Positions 35,965 through 44,722 of a DNA stretch of 64,000 nt are shown in pieces. The stretch spans positions 248,001-312,000 of the forward strand of contig NZ_LUVZ01000012.1 in NCBI RefSeq assembly GCF_001593385.1. Direction: 5' to 3'. Positions within the stretch are counted from its first letter, which is position 1. Every line of letters starts with the position of its first letter. A program made the translations under genes and the position numbers. A model generated the notes under the pieces. The model did not search any database. It saw only the letters and a list, made by a program, of their open reading frames with translations, and was not told where the DNA came from. The DNA comes from Chryseobacterium cucumeris (GTDB taxonomy: Bacteria > Bacteroidota > Bacteroidia > Flavobacteriales > Weeksellaceae).

Positions 35965-38487
35965 TTATTTTATATTGACTAATACTTGAATTTTTCCAAC
36001 TTCTTTTTGGTCATAATCCTGAAGTGCTTTTCCGATGACCTGGCCAATTTTTACCTTTTTGAGATTGGCTTTCATGGCAACTCCCGCTTTAGATGAAGTC
36101 ACCAGAAGATCTCCTCTTTTTATTTTTCCGTTCTCAAGGCATACTTTGGTAGGAATAACACCAATGACACCCATTGGCGCTTTATTGGATATATCAATAT
36201 CGATATGTTCTTCTGTAAGCAGTACACCAGGTTTGGTAGCATACACTCCGGCAACAAGAGTAGAATAGGGAGTTGATGATTTTTCAACCGTTCTATCTGC
36301 TTTTGTTGAGATAACCAGAATGTCACCAGGTTCATATTCAGAGATGTTTCCGTTGACATCAAAAGCTTCCGCAACGTCAGCACCACTGTTTTGTGTGCCG
36401 CCATTGAAAAATCCTTTTCCGGTATTATCAATACGGGCAACGTTTACGGTTCCCGGGTTTCCTGATTTAAACAAAGCCAGAGATCCTGCACTATGAGTTT
36501 CTACAGTAAGTGCTGCATTGGTATTAGATGTATTAAAATTAACAAACCTGGCAGCTCGTCCGTTACTGAAATTAGGAACCCATGCATAGATTGCACTTCC
36601 TGTTCCGTCTACAGTGGTTTCTACACCATCTCCGGTGTTGGATGCATTAGCGGTGATACCATTACCGTTACCATCTGCAATAGCAATCAAGGCAGGGCCG
36701 TTTCCTGCAGGATTGGATGCGTGGAAAAGTCCTGCGTATCCTCCGGTTCCGGAAGATACTCCATAAATTCCTGCTGTGCCAAAGTTGGCAAACTGTGAAT
36801 TGACTTCTCCTCTTACTGCAGGAGAGGTTCCGGTCACTTTATCTACCTTGAAATTACCTGCAATACCGTTTCCAACAGTGGTTACAGTGATAACATCGCT
36901 GGTGTTTGATTCATTGAAAATATTAAATCGTCCGGCACGTCCGGTAGCAAAAGAAGGAACCCATGCATAAAGCGCATTTCCGGCACCATCAATATTGGTC
37001 TCAACCCCATTGCCGTCTTTACCTGCATTGGCTGTAATGGCGTTACCGTTACCGTCTGTCAAAGCGATCAATGATGCTCCGTTTCCGGCAGGATTGGAAG
37101 CGTAGAATAGTCCGGCTCGTCCTCCGGTTCCGGATGAGACACCAAAAATAGCAGCAGCACCAAAATTTCCAAAAATAGTATTGACCTCCCCTCTTACCGC
37201 AGCTCCTACACTATTGGTATTATTGAGTACAAAAGAAGCAGCATTGCCTTTGGTATTATCAGGGATGTTTCCATTTCCGTTAGATGCCACTTCAAAAGTA
37301 TTAGCATCAGTATTTGTATTGTTGAAATTTTCAAACCTTCCTGCACGTCCGGTACTGTTATTTAAACCTACCTGACCGTAAACACCAATACCCGTTCCGG
37401 ATGTATTGGTCGCAACAAATCCTCTCACTCCATATCCTCCTCCATCATTACGGCCCACAACCGCTCCGGCAATATCACTGGTCGTTCTACCCACAACTGC
37501 TTCACCTGCTCCGGTATTGTCTCCTATAATCCCAGCAGATGATTGGGAAGAGGTGATCCCGTGGGCACCAAATCCTCCCGCAGTAGAACTTAGTATTCCG
37601 GCTCCAGTACCTGTGGTGGAAACATTGATAACTGTTCCGTTCCCTACAGTAGATGCCGTAAGAACACTATTGGCGTTAGCATTATTGACGATAGAAATAT
37701 TGGCAGCAATACCATTGTTACTTGTGGCATTTAATCCTGTTCCTGTATTACTGTTTGCGTAAACACCATATCCGTTTCCACTGGCATTTCCGTAAACTCC
37801 TAAACCGTTGGGAGTAACGCCATATACGCCCCAGCCGCTTCCACCCTGGCTTCCCCAGACTCCAATTCCCAGTCCGCCGGTTCCGTTATTGATACCGCGT
37901 ACTGCAGAAGAAAATCCTCCGGGGGCTGTATTGCTTACAATTCCTCTTACAGCAGCAATACTGGATGTGGTTGTGCTGTTGGCTCCTTCCACAGAAGTTC
38001 CATCACCATTATTGATTAATGAAAATAAAGTGGAGGCATTATTTATCGTATTGGAGTAGGGGATCGTAAAGCTTCCTCCGCTCACTCCGGCAGATTTAGC
38101 ATATAAAGCATAGGGTACACTTAGTAACTGGCTTGTTCCTACTATGGTATAGTTGGTTCCACCAGCTGGATCTGTTTCTGTTTTTAAATAATAGCTTGCT
38201 GAGGACCAATCAATAGTGGCGAATGTTCCGGTAAGGATTGTTCCTGTTCCTATTTCGAGACTAACGAGTCCGTTGGCATTGGTATTTCCGGTGAGTCTTT
38301 CAGAATAGACTGCTGCTCCGGCAGGAGATCCCTGCAATATGCTTACTCTTATAGCAATTCCTTGGTTGGCTAAGAGTTGTCCGGAACCATTTCTCATGAC
38401 AGCTTGGTAGCTCATTTTTTCCGGAGCCTGGGACAGTCCCATAAAGAAACCTGTCAGGATCCAAAACAGTGATAATATTTTTTTCAT
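35965..38487 (-). CDS. Large secreted Gly/Asn-rich repeat protein
   Basis: 840 aa. Signal peptide (ends GLSQ), then an N-terminal domain common in Bacteroidota surface proteins (about 22-130: MSYQAVMRNGSGQLL, GLVSLEIGTG, LLSVPYALYAKSA). The middle (about 150-690) is made of Gly/Asn-rich repeats, with two nearly identical units of about 125 residues (GIYGVSSGTGG, HASNPAGNGP, IYAWVPNF). The C-terminal part (about 705-840: ADVAEAFDV, YEPGDILVIS, GQVIGKALQDY) resembles phage tail-fibre or S-layer-like ends. No T9SS signal is obvious. Likely surface fibre or adhesin; function not known. Confidence 0.8.
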   Translation of the reverse strand: MKKILSLFWILTGFFMGLSQAPEKMSYQAVMRNGSGQLLANQGIAIRVSILQGSPAGAAVYSERLTGNTNANGLVSLEIGTGTILTGTFATIDWSSASYYLKTETDPAGGTNYTIVGTSQLLSVPYALYAKSAGVSGGSFTIPYSNTINNASTLFSLINNGDGTSVEGANSTTTSSIAAVRGIVSNTAPGGFSSAVRGINNGTGGLGIGVWGSQGGSGWGVYGVTPNGLGVYGNASGNGYGVYANSNTGTGLNATSNNGIAANISIVNNANANSVLTASTVGNGTVINVSTTGTGAGILSSTAGGFGAHGITSSQSSAGIIGDNTGAGEAVVGRTTSDIAGAVVGRNDGGGYGVRGFVATNTSGTGIGVYGQVGLNNSTGRAGRFENFNNTNTDANTFEVASNGNGNIPDNTKGNAASFVLNNTNSVGAAVRGEVNTIFGNFGAAAIFGVSSGTGGRAGLFYASNPAGNGASLIALTDGNGNAITANAGKDGNGVETNIDGAGNALYAWVPSFATGRAGRFNIFNESNTSDVITVTTVGNGIAGNFKVDKVTGTSPAVRGEVNSQFANFGTAGIYGVSSGTGGYAGLFHASNPAGNGPALIAIADGNGNGITANASNTGDGVETTVDGTGSAIYAWVPNFSNGRAARFVNFNTSNTNAALTVETHSAGSLALFKSGNPGTVNVARIDNTGKGFFNGGTQNSGADVAEAFDVNGNISEYEPGDILVISTKADRTVEKSSTPYSTLVAGVYATKPGVLLTEEHIDIDISNKAPMGVIGVIPTKVCLENGKIKRGDLLVTSSKAGVAMKANLKKVKIGQVIGKALQDYDQKEVGKIQVLVNIK

Positions 38488-38493
38488 GGCGTT

Positions 38494-38967
38494 TTATTTT
38501 TTTATGATTTTGAAAGTTTTGATATTTTCTCCATTTTGGGTAATCCGTATGATGTACATCGCGGAAGGAATTGAGGAGAAATTAAGCTCAGATTTTGATT
38601 GTGAGATCTTATCTTTTTTTACCAGCTTGCCCTGGGCATCGAATAACTGATATTCTGAGCCTTTAAAATTATTTGACGTAAAATCTAAATACAAATAATC
38701 TCTGAAAGGATTAGGGTAAAGTAAAATACCAGTCAGTTCAGAGGAGTTTTCAAAAGTGGTAAGAGTGATGATTTCGTAAGGCTGTTGAACACCTTCGAGA
38801 ACTTGTCCTGTTCCTTTTTCGAGGTAGGTTGTCTGACCTACACTGTAAGAAACAAAACCATTAGCTGCTGATGCATCCAATCCCGCTGCTAAAACTACAG
38901 CCTGAGCGTGTAGTATGGAGATGGAAAAGACAGACAGAATAATACAATAAATAGATATTCTTTCCAT
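38494..38967 (-). CDS. Small protein with T9SS type A sorting domain
   Basis: 157 aa. Signal peptide (ends LHAQA), a short body with SYSVGQTTYLEKGTGQVLEG and VQQPYEI, then a T9SS type A domain (about 83-157: LLYPNPFRDYLYLDF to FKIIKK). The SVGQ...GVQQPYEI element is frequent in Bacteroidota T9SS proteins. First gene of the operon leading to the 840-aa repeat protein (6 nt gap). Possibly a partner of that surface protein. Confidence 0.85.
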   Translation of the reverse strand: MERISIYCIILSVFSISILHAQAVVLAAGLDASAANGFVSYSVGQTTYLEKGTGQVLEGVQQPYEIITLTTFENSSELTGILLYPNPFRDYLYLDFTSNNFKGSEYQLFDAQGKLVKKDKISQSKSELNFSSIPSAMYIIRITQNGENIKTFKIIKK

Positions 38968-39114
38968 GGATAACAGTTTTGGTGATTAATAGATGTGTTT
39001 TCTTGGGGAATTTGGGAAGACTAAATTACCTCCTATCTTCATTGATTAGCAGGAAAATAGACCAACGGCAGAAATAATCGACCAATGGCATTGGTGAATT
39101 ATTATGATGTATTT

Positions 39115-39822
39115 TTAAGGATTAAAAAAAGAAAGATTGTCCTTGTAAGTTCGGCCAATAGGAAGTTTTATACGATGCGGAAGTTCTATTTCGTGACAGT
39201 TTTTTCCGCGGATAAGATGACGTGGGACAGCATAGCTTCTGTGTATTCTGACAAAAGAATTAAAAAAACTTTTTTGCAGAAGATTTCCCAGTGAATTTAA
39301 AATACAATGATTTTTTTCAAGTGTGATGATTCTGGTGTAATCTTTCAGAGCTTCCAGGTAGAGAATATCTTTCATTTTAATCTGAAAAACATGACCACCT
39401 TCTTTTATTTTAATGCAGTTTTCTCCCACCATGGCATCATAGCATTCACATTTTTCTTTTACTTCAAAAAAATCAAAAAGCTTTTCCATCGAATAATGAA
39501 AGCGTTCTGCGGTAAGCGGTTTGGTAATAAAATCTAAAGTATTAATCTCAAAAGCTCCGGCAGCCAGTTCGGGATGAGAGCTTACGAAAATACAGGCGGG
39601 GATCTTATGGGCCAGCTTTCTGAACTCAAGACCGTTCATCCCCCTTAAATTGGTTTCGGTAATCAGGAGATCAACAGGAATGTCAAGATAGGGAACTGCC
39701 TTTTCAGCAGAGTCGAAAGTGGCAACAATTTCAATGTTTTCATATTGCCTGATATAATGCTGAAGAACCAGCCTGTCCAGTTCATCATCATCAATAATCA
39801 TACATCTGATATGGGTAATCAT
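39115..39822 (-). CDS. Orphan LytTR regulator with Glu at the phosphoacceptor site
   Basis: 235 aa. Receiver domain about 1-120 with an acidic cluster (IIDDDELD, Asp11-13) and Lys in FITKPL, but the segment that should carry the phosphoacceptor Asp reads LLITETNLRGMNG, with Glu56 at that position. LytTR DNA-binding domain about 135-232 (VFQIKMKDILYLEALKDYT, FVRIHRSYAVPRHLI). No kinase gene is adjacent. Asp-to-Glu changes often mimic the phosphorylated state, so it may be constitutively active or regulated another way (inference). Upstream of the T9SS/repeat protein operon, a possible target. Confidence 0.88.
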   Translation of the reverse strand: MITHIRCMIIDDDELDRLVLQHYIRQYENIEIVATFDSAEKAVPYLDIPVDLLITETNLRGMNGLEFRKLAHKIPACIFVSSHPELAAGAFEINTLDFITKPLTAERFHYSMEKLFDFFEVKEKCECYDAMVGENCIKIKEGGHVFQIKMKDILYLEALKDYTRIITLEKNHCILNSLGNLLQKSFFNSFVRIHRSYAVPRHLIRGKNCHEIELPHRIKLPIGRTYKDNLSFFNP

Positions 39823-40014
39823 GATTTCCGGAGATTAGTTTTTGATTTAAATAATTAAAAATCAGAAATTTATTATATAAAGTTATTGATTTTTTATAAA
39901 TCATTCATCAGTAAACTTAAATTTATATTAAAATATGTTATTAAATAAAAATTGATTTTGTTTTTTTTCTGAAAAATATTAACTTGTAAAAATCATAAAC
40001 ATAGACAGAACTTA

Positions 40015-41238
40015 ATGTTAGAAAAGAAAGAACATAACTATGAGAAAGCTGTCCTGGTGGGTGTTATTACCCAGAATCAGGATGAAGAAAAACTGACGGA
40101 GTATTTGGATGAACTTGAGTTTTTAGCTTTCACAGCAGGAGCAACTGTACAAAAACGCTTTACCCAAAAACTAACTCAGCCTGATTCCAAAACCTTTATC
40201 GGAAGCGGAAAAGCCATTGAGATAAAAGAATATGTAAAAGAGAACGAGATCGGAACCGTAATTTTCGATGATGAACTCTCTCCTTCACAGCTTAAAAACC
40301 TGGAAAGGGAAATGGAGGTTAAAATCCTGGACCGTACCAATCTTATTCTTGATATTTTTGCCCAGAGAGCACAGACTTCATATGCGAGAACTCAGGTGGA
40401 ACTGGCACAATACCAGTATCTTTTACCACGACTGACAAGAATGTGGACCCACCTTGAGCGTCAGAAAGGGGGAATCGGGATGAGAGGTCCCGGAGAAACG
40501 GAAATTGAAACTGACCGTCGTATAATCCGTGACAGAATTACCTTGCTGAAAGAGAAACTGAAGACAATAGACAAGCAGATGGCTACCCAGCGTAACAATC
40601 GTGGGAAAGTGGTTCGTGCTGCTTTGGTAGGATATACCAACGTAGGGAAATCTACCCTGATGAATTCCATTTCAAAATCTGAAGTTTTTGCGGAAAATAA
40701 ATTATTCGCTACACTGGATACCACGGTAAGAAAAGTGGTAATTGGAAATTTACCGTTTCTGTTGACAGACACCGTAGGATTTATCAGAAAACTTCCTACT
40801 CAGCTGGTAGAATCTTTTAAATCTACATTGGACGAGGTTCGTGAAGCCGATCTTTTGATCCATGTGGTGGATATTTCTCACGAAAGCTTTGAAGATCATA
40901 TAGAATCTGTTAATCATATCCTGATGGAAATCAACGCTCATCAGAAGCCGATGATCATGGTTTTCAATAAAATTGACGATTTCAGCTATGAGAAAAAGGA
41001 TGAAGATGATCTTACGCCTTCAACCCGTAAAAATATTTCTCTTGAGGAATGGAAAAAGACGTGGATGGCAAAGTCAAAGTATCCGACAGTTTTCATCTCT
41101 GCATTAACGAAAGAAAACTTCCCGGAAATGAAGAAAATGATCTATGATGAGGTCATGAAGATTCATATTTCCAGATTCCCATACAACGATTTTCTTTTCG
41201 AATATTTCGACAACGACGAAGAAGAAAGCAACAATTAA
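40015..41238 (+). CDS. hflX: GTPase HflX
   Basis: 407 aa. N-terminal HflX domain (about 1-190) with GSGKAIEIKEYV, then the GTPase core: G1 GYTNVGKST (206-214), G3 DTVGFI followed by RKLPTQLVESF, and G4 NKID. HflX binds the 50S subunit and splits or rescues stalled ribosomes under heat stress. Overlaps the next gene by one nucleotide (TAATG), suggesting coupled expression with the DUF4919 gene. Confidence 0.95.
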   Translation: MLEKKEHNYEKAVLVGVITQNQDEEKLTEYLDELEFLAFTAGATVQKRFTQKLTQPDSKTFIGSGKAIEIKEYVKENEIGTVIFDDELSPSQLKNLEREMEVKILDRTNLILDIFAQRAQTSYARTQVELAQYQYLLPRLTRMWTHLERQKGGIGMRGPGETEIETDRRIIRDRITLLKEKLKTIDKQMATQRNNRGKVVRAALVGYTNVGKSTLMNSISKSEVFAENKLFATLDTTVRKVVIGNLPFLLTDTVGFIRKLPTQLVESFKSTLDEVREADLLIHVVDISHESFEDHIESVNHILMEINAHQKPMIMVFNKIDDFSYEKKDEDDLTPSTRKNISLEEWKKTWMAKSKYPTVFISALTKENFPEMKKMIYDEVMKIHISRFPYNDFLFEYFDNDEEESNN

Positions 41239-41873
41239 TGAAGTATCACTTTTTCCTTTTATTCATCATGTTTTCGGTTTTTGGGTTCAGCCAGAAATCA
41301 AAAATTGATATAAAAGCTATTGAGAAAAGTCTCAGGACTTCCGACTCTCCGTATAATTACGATAAGCTTATTTTCAAATTTAAAGGATACCCTAAATCTC
41401 TGGACAGTATAGAATCTCAATATCTGTACTACGGAAGAAATTTTAGAAACGATAAAATAAACACATCAGATGATAGCTTTAAAAGTCTGGTAGAAGCCTT
41501 TAAACAAAACAATTTTGCAGATTGTATCAAACAGGGAAAAGCTTTGTATGATAAAGATCCTACCAACCTGGATGTGCTGCTGATTCTTCTCAGGGCTTAC
41601 GATTCTGTAAAGGATGGAAATAACTTTATCCATCATCTGAACCAATTCCGTGCACTTACTGAAGGGATAAGAAGTTCGGGGGACGGAAAGTCAGAAAAAA
41701 CAGCCTTTATCGTTAATTCTGTAGGAGATGAATACATTCTGCTGAATATTCTGAATATAGGGCAGGATTATACCAGAAGTTCAAAAGCTTCTAAAGATGC
41801 CATGTTTGACATCTGGGAAAAAGATGGGAATCAAATTTATATCAAAATACTCTATTTGGAACTCACCAATTAA
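41238..41873 (+). CDS. DUF4919 exported protein
   Basis: 211 aa. Short signal peptide (ends FGFSQ), then a helical TPR-like domain matching DUF4919 of Bacteroidota (SPYNYDKLIFKFKGYPKSLD, YYGRNF, NNFADCIKQGKALYDKDPTN). Function unknown, periplasmic. Follows hflX with a one-base overlap and precedes the antiporter gene by 20 nt. Confidence 0.8.
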   Translation: MKYHFFLLFIMFSVFGFSQKSKIDIKAIEKSLRTSDSPYNYDKLIFKFKGYPKSLDSIESQYLYYGRNFRNDKINTSDDSFKSLVEAFKQNNFADCIKQGKALYDKDPTNLDVLLILLRAYDSVKDGNNFIHHLNQFRALTEGIRSSGDGKSEKTAFIVNSVGDEYILLNILNIGQDYTRSSKASKDAMFDIWEKDGNQIYIKILYLELTN

Positions 41874-41893
41874 TCTTAAAATAAAGACACTTA

Positions 41894-43180
41894 GTGGAAT
41901 TATATTATTCATTTTCAGCATTAATCGTATTAGCATCAATATTTGCCTATCTTAACTATAGGTTTTTAAAACTTCCGAGTACCATCGGAATTATGGTCAT
42001 TGCCATTGTGGTTTCTATTTTTCTGGTCCTGTTCGGAGAAACGGTTCTTCCCAGAACTTTCGGACATCTTCATAACCTTATGAACGGAATAGATTTTACA
42101 GAAGTTCTGATGGGTGCCATGCTTAATTTTCTGCTCTTTGCAGGGGGAATTCATATTAATATTAATGACCTGAAAGAACAGTTCAGACCTGTAGTAATAT
42201 TTTCCACAGTAGGGGTTGTGATTTCTACCTTTGTTGTAGGATTCGGAATGTTTTATCTGCTACCTTATGTGGGGGTTAAACTTCCTTTTATCTACTGTCT
42301 TGTTTTCGGTGCTTTGATTTCTCCTACCGATCCGGTAGCGGTTCTGAGTGTACTGAAACAGGCGAATGTATCCAAATCTCTGGAAACAAAAGTGGCCGGA
42401 GAGTCTCTTTTCAATGACGGTATGGCAGTTGTGGTCTTTACAGTGATTTTGCAGCTGGCGATCGGAAAAGAAGTGGATCTGAGTGTTGAAACGATAGGAT
42501 TGCTTCTGCTTAAGGAAGCGGGCGGAGGTCTTTTACTCGGGGTGCTTTTAGGATGGGTTACTTCAAGATTGATGCGTGAAGTGGATGATTATATTATTTC
42601 CGTATTAGTAACACTTTCTGTTGTCATGGGAGGGTATCTGATTGCCCGTCAGATGCATATTTCCGGACCATTGACGATGGTGGCAGCAGGATTGTTTATG
42701 GGAAATTTCAACAGAAGTTTCAAAATGAAGTCCGTTACTCAGGATTATCTGATCAAATTCTGGGAATTGATTGATGAAATCCTGAACGCGGTACTATTTC
42801 TGTTCATCGGATTTGAACTTTTGATGATTAAAGATCTCAGACATTTCATGATTCCGGGCTTAGTGGCCATTGTGGTCGTTTTGCTGGCAAGATTTATTTC
42901 GATCTGGGGACCTACAAAATTCACTTCCCTGAGAAGAAGTTTCAGTCCACAAACGGTGAAAGTGCTTGTTTGGGGAGGAATTCGTGGCGGAGTTTCCATT
43001 GCATTGGCGATGTCTGTTCCTAAAAGTGAATACAGTGAAATTATTTTAAGTATTACCTATTGTGTCGTCGTATTCTCAATCATTGTTCAGGGGCTTACCA
43101 TTGCTAAAGTGGCCAATCCGAATAAGATTGCCAAAGAAGAAGAGGAGCAGGAAAATATTGCTGTAGAAGAAAACGCTTAA
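41894..43180 (+). CDS. Cation:proton antiporter (NhaP/CPA1 type)
   Basis: 428 aa, about 12-13 membrane helices. Start is the GTG at 41894, which opens the first helix; no nearby ATG fits. Conserved elements: GALISPTDPVAVLSVL and the ion-site GESLFNDGMAVVVF (ND pair), plus WGGIRGGVSIALAMSVP, all typical of CPA1 Na+/H+ antiporters. Inner-membrane pH and sodium homeostasis. The acidic C-terminal tail (KEEEEQEN) is cytoplasmic. Confidence 0.92.
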   Translation: MELYYSFSALIVLASIFAYLNYRFLKLPSTIGIMVIAIVVSIFLVLFGETVLPRTFGHLHNLMNGIDFTEVLMGAMLNFLLFAGGIHININDLKEQFRPVVIFSTVGVVISTFVVGFGMFYLLPYVGVKLPFIYCLVFGALISPTDPVAVLSVLKQANVSKSLETKVAGESLFNDGMAVVVFTVILQLAIGKEVDLSVETIGLLLLKEAGGGLLLGVLLGWVTSRLMREVDDYIISVLVTLSVVMGGYLIARQMHISGPLTMVAAGLFMGNFNRSFKMKSVTQDYLIKFWELIDEILNAVLFLFIGFELLMIKDLRHFMIPGLVAIVVVLLARFISIWGPTKFTSLRRSFSPQTVKVLVWGGIRGGVSIALAMSVPKSEYSEIILSITYCVVVFSIIVQGLTIAKVANPNKIAKEEEEQENIAVEENA

Positions 43181-43186
43181 AATCAT

Positions 43187-43903
43187 ATGAGCATTGTTAA
43201 AGAAATACAGGAAGCACTTGCTGTTTTATCCATTCCTGAAAAGGCGGAATTTTTTCCAAGATTTTTCAAAACTGGAAAAGGAGAATATGGTGAAGGCGAC
43301 TTGTTTCTGGGCGTAAAAGTTCCGGATCAACGCTCTGTGGCCAAAGAATATTATTCGAAAATAAATTTAAAGGAACTCAGTACATTACTTTCTTCAACAT
43401 ATCACGAGCACAGGCTGACAGCTCTTTTTATGCTGATTTCAAAGTTTGAGAAAACAAAAGATAAGGCAGTAAAAGAAGAAGTGGTCGCTTTTTATCTGGA
43501 TCATCTTCCTTATGTGAACAACTGGGATCTGGTAGATTCTACCTGCTATAAAATTTTAGGCAGATATGCTTTTGAAAATCAGAAAGAAAACCTTCTTGTA
43601 GAGCTTTCGGAATCTGATGAGATGTGGCATAAAAGGATTGCTGTTGTCGGAACAATGCATTATATAAAAAAAGGATCATTTGATCTGACCAAAGAATTTG
43701 TCACCAGAAATCTGAAACATCCTCATGACCTGATGCACAAAGCAAACGGATGGCTGCTAAGGGAAATGGGAAATAGAAATGAAGGCGAGCTGATCAGTTA
43801 TCTGAACCAATATTATAAAGAAATGCCCAGAACATGTCTTCGGTATGCTATTGAAAAACTGGATGAAGATCTTCGCCAGAATTATCTTAAAGGACGAGTT
43901 TAA
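43187..43903 (+). CDS. DNA alkylation repair protein (AlkD family)
   Basis: 238 aa of HEAT-like helices: FFPRFFKTGKGEYGEGDLFLGVKVP, YHEHRLTALFML, NNWDLVDSTCY, MWHKRIAVVGT and PHDLMHKANGWLLREMG. This matches the AlkD-like glycosylase family, which removes bulky or cationic alkylated bases without base flipping. The WDLVD and LLREMG segments are the family's conserved core. Seven nt after the antiporter gene, so in the same operon as hflX. Confidence 0.92.
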   Translation: MSIVKEIQEALAVLSIPEKAEFFPRFFKTGKGEYGEGDLFLGVKVPDQRSVAKEYYSKINLKELSTLLSSTYHEHRLTALFMLISKFEKTKDKAVKEEVVAFYLDHLPYVNNWDLVDSTCYKILGRYAFENQKENLLVELSESDEMWHKRIAVVGTMHYIKKGSFDLTKEFVTRNLKHPHDLMHKANGWLLREMGNRNEGELISYLNQYYKEMPRTCLRYAIEKLDEDLRQNYLKGRV

Positions 43904-43911
43904 AAAATAAT

Positions 43912-43934
43912 ATACGGAAAAAGTACCGTATTTT
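43912..43934 (+). terminator. Terminator after alkD-like gene
   Basis: 6-bp stem ATACGG/CCGTAT with an 8-nt loop, followed by TTTCC. Confidence 0.5.
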
Positions 43935-44011
43935 CCCCTGAAAAAGTACCGGGAAACAGCTATTTATGCCCAAAAAATCAAAGATTATAAGGATGTAAGG
44001 CCAGAATTAAG

Positions 44012-44019
44012 TAATTTTG
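44012..44019 (+). promoter_or_regulatory. -7 promoter element TAATTTTG
   Basis: Exact TAnnTTTG match 17 nt before the lipoprotein ATG at 44037. It rules out the in-frame TTG at 44019 as the start. Confidence 0.6.
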
Positions 44020-44036
44020 TGCTTTTAAACCTGATC

Positions 44037-44705
44037 ATGAAAAATTTTCTCAGATTATTTCTTCTATGTATTCCTTTGCTGTTCCTGACAAGCTGTTTTG
44101 ATATTCTGGATAAAGTGAATATAAAAGCTGACGGAACAGGAGAATATACCATTATTCTTAACGCAAGCAAGAGCAAAACAAGACTTGCTTCAATTTCTAA
44201 AATGGAAACCATCAACGGAAAAAAAGTTCCTAAAAAGTCAGAAATTGAAACTAAAATCAATGAGGCTGCCAGAATTTTTAAAGGAACTCCCGGAATCAGC
44301 AATGTGAAAACCTCCATGGATTTTGATAATTACATCATCAAGCTGAGCTGTAATTTCAAAAAGATTGAAAACATTAATGCAGGTCTGGAAAAACTGAAAG
44401 CCCAGAAAATATTGGGTAAAATGGTTCCGACTCAGGTTTACAGTCAGAATCTTGAAAAAAAGACATTGATAAGGAATAAAGTCAATACTTTCAAGGCTGA
44501 TTATGACAAGATGAGTAAGGCAGACAAAGAGGTTTTTACTGATGCGAAATATACTTCTATCATGCAGTTTGAAACTCCAGTGAAATCACAATCGAATACT
44601 ACTTACGTGCTTTCTCCCAACAAAAAGGCTCTTAAACTGGAAGCAGATATTCTGGATGTAATCCTTCAGAAAAAACAAATACAAAATACCATCCTTTTTC
44701 AATAA
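44037..44705 (+). CDS. Lipoprotein, first gene of a three-gene envelope unit
   Basis: 222 aa from the ATG at 44037 (MKNFLRLFLL), with lipobox LTSC near residue 20. The body contains VNIKADGTGEYTIILNASK and LKLEADILDVILQKK. I do not recognise the family. Lies 17 nt before a second exported protein gene, and both appear to form an operon with the gene at 46742. Function unknown; an envelope role is inferred from export signals. Confidence 0.7.
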   Translation: MKNFLRLFLLCIPLLFLTSCFDILDKVNIKADGTGEYTIILNASKSKTRLASISKMETINGKKVPKKSEIETKINEAARIFKGTPGISNVKTSMDFDNYIIKLSCNFKKIENINAGLEKLKAQKILGKMVPTQVYSQNLEKKTLIRNKVNTFKADYDKMSKADKEVFTDAKYTSIMQFETPVKSQSNTTYVLSPNKKALKLEADILDVILQKKQIQNTILFQ

Positions 44706-44722
44706 ATTTCTAAACTATAGTC

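Noticed and set aside
37181..38059. Long plus-strand frames opposite the 840-aa repeat protein
   Set aside because: They are Pro/Thr/Leu-rich mirror frames of Gly/Asn repeats and have no own signals.
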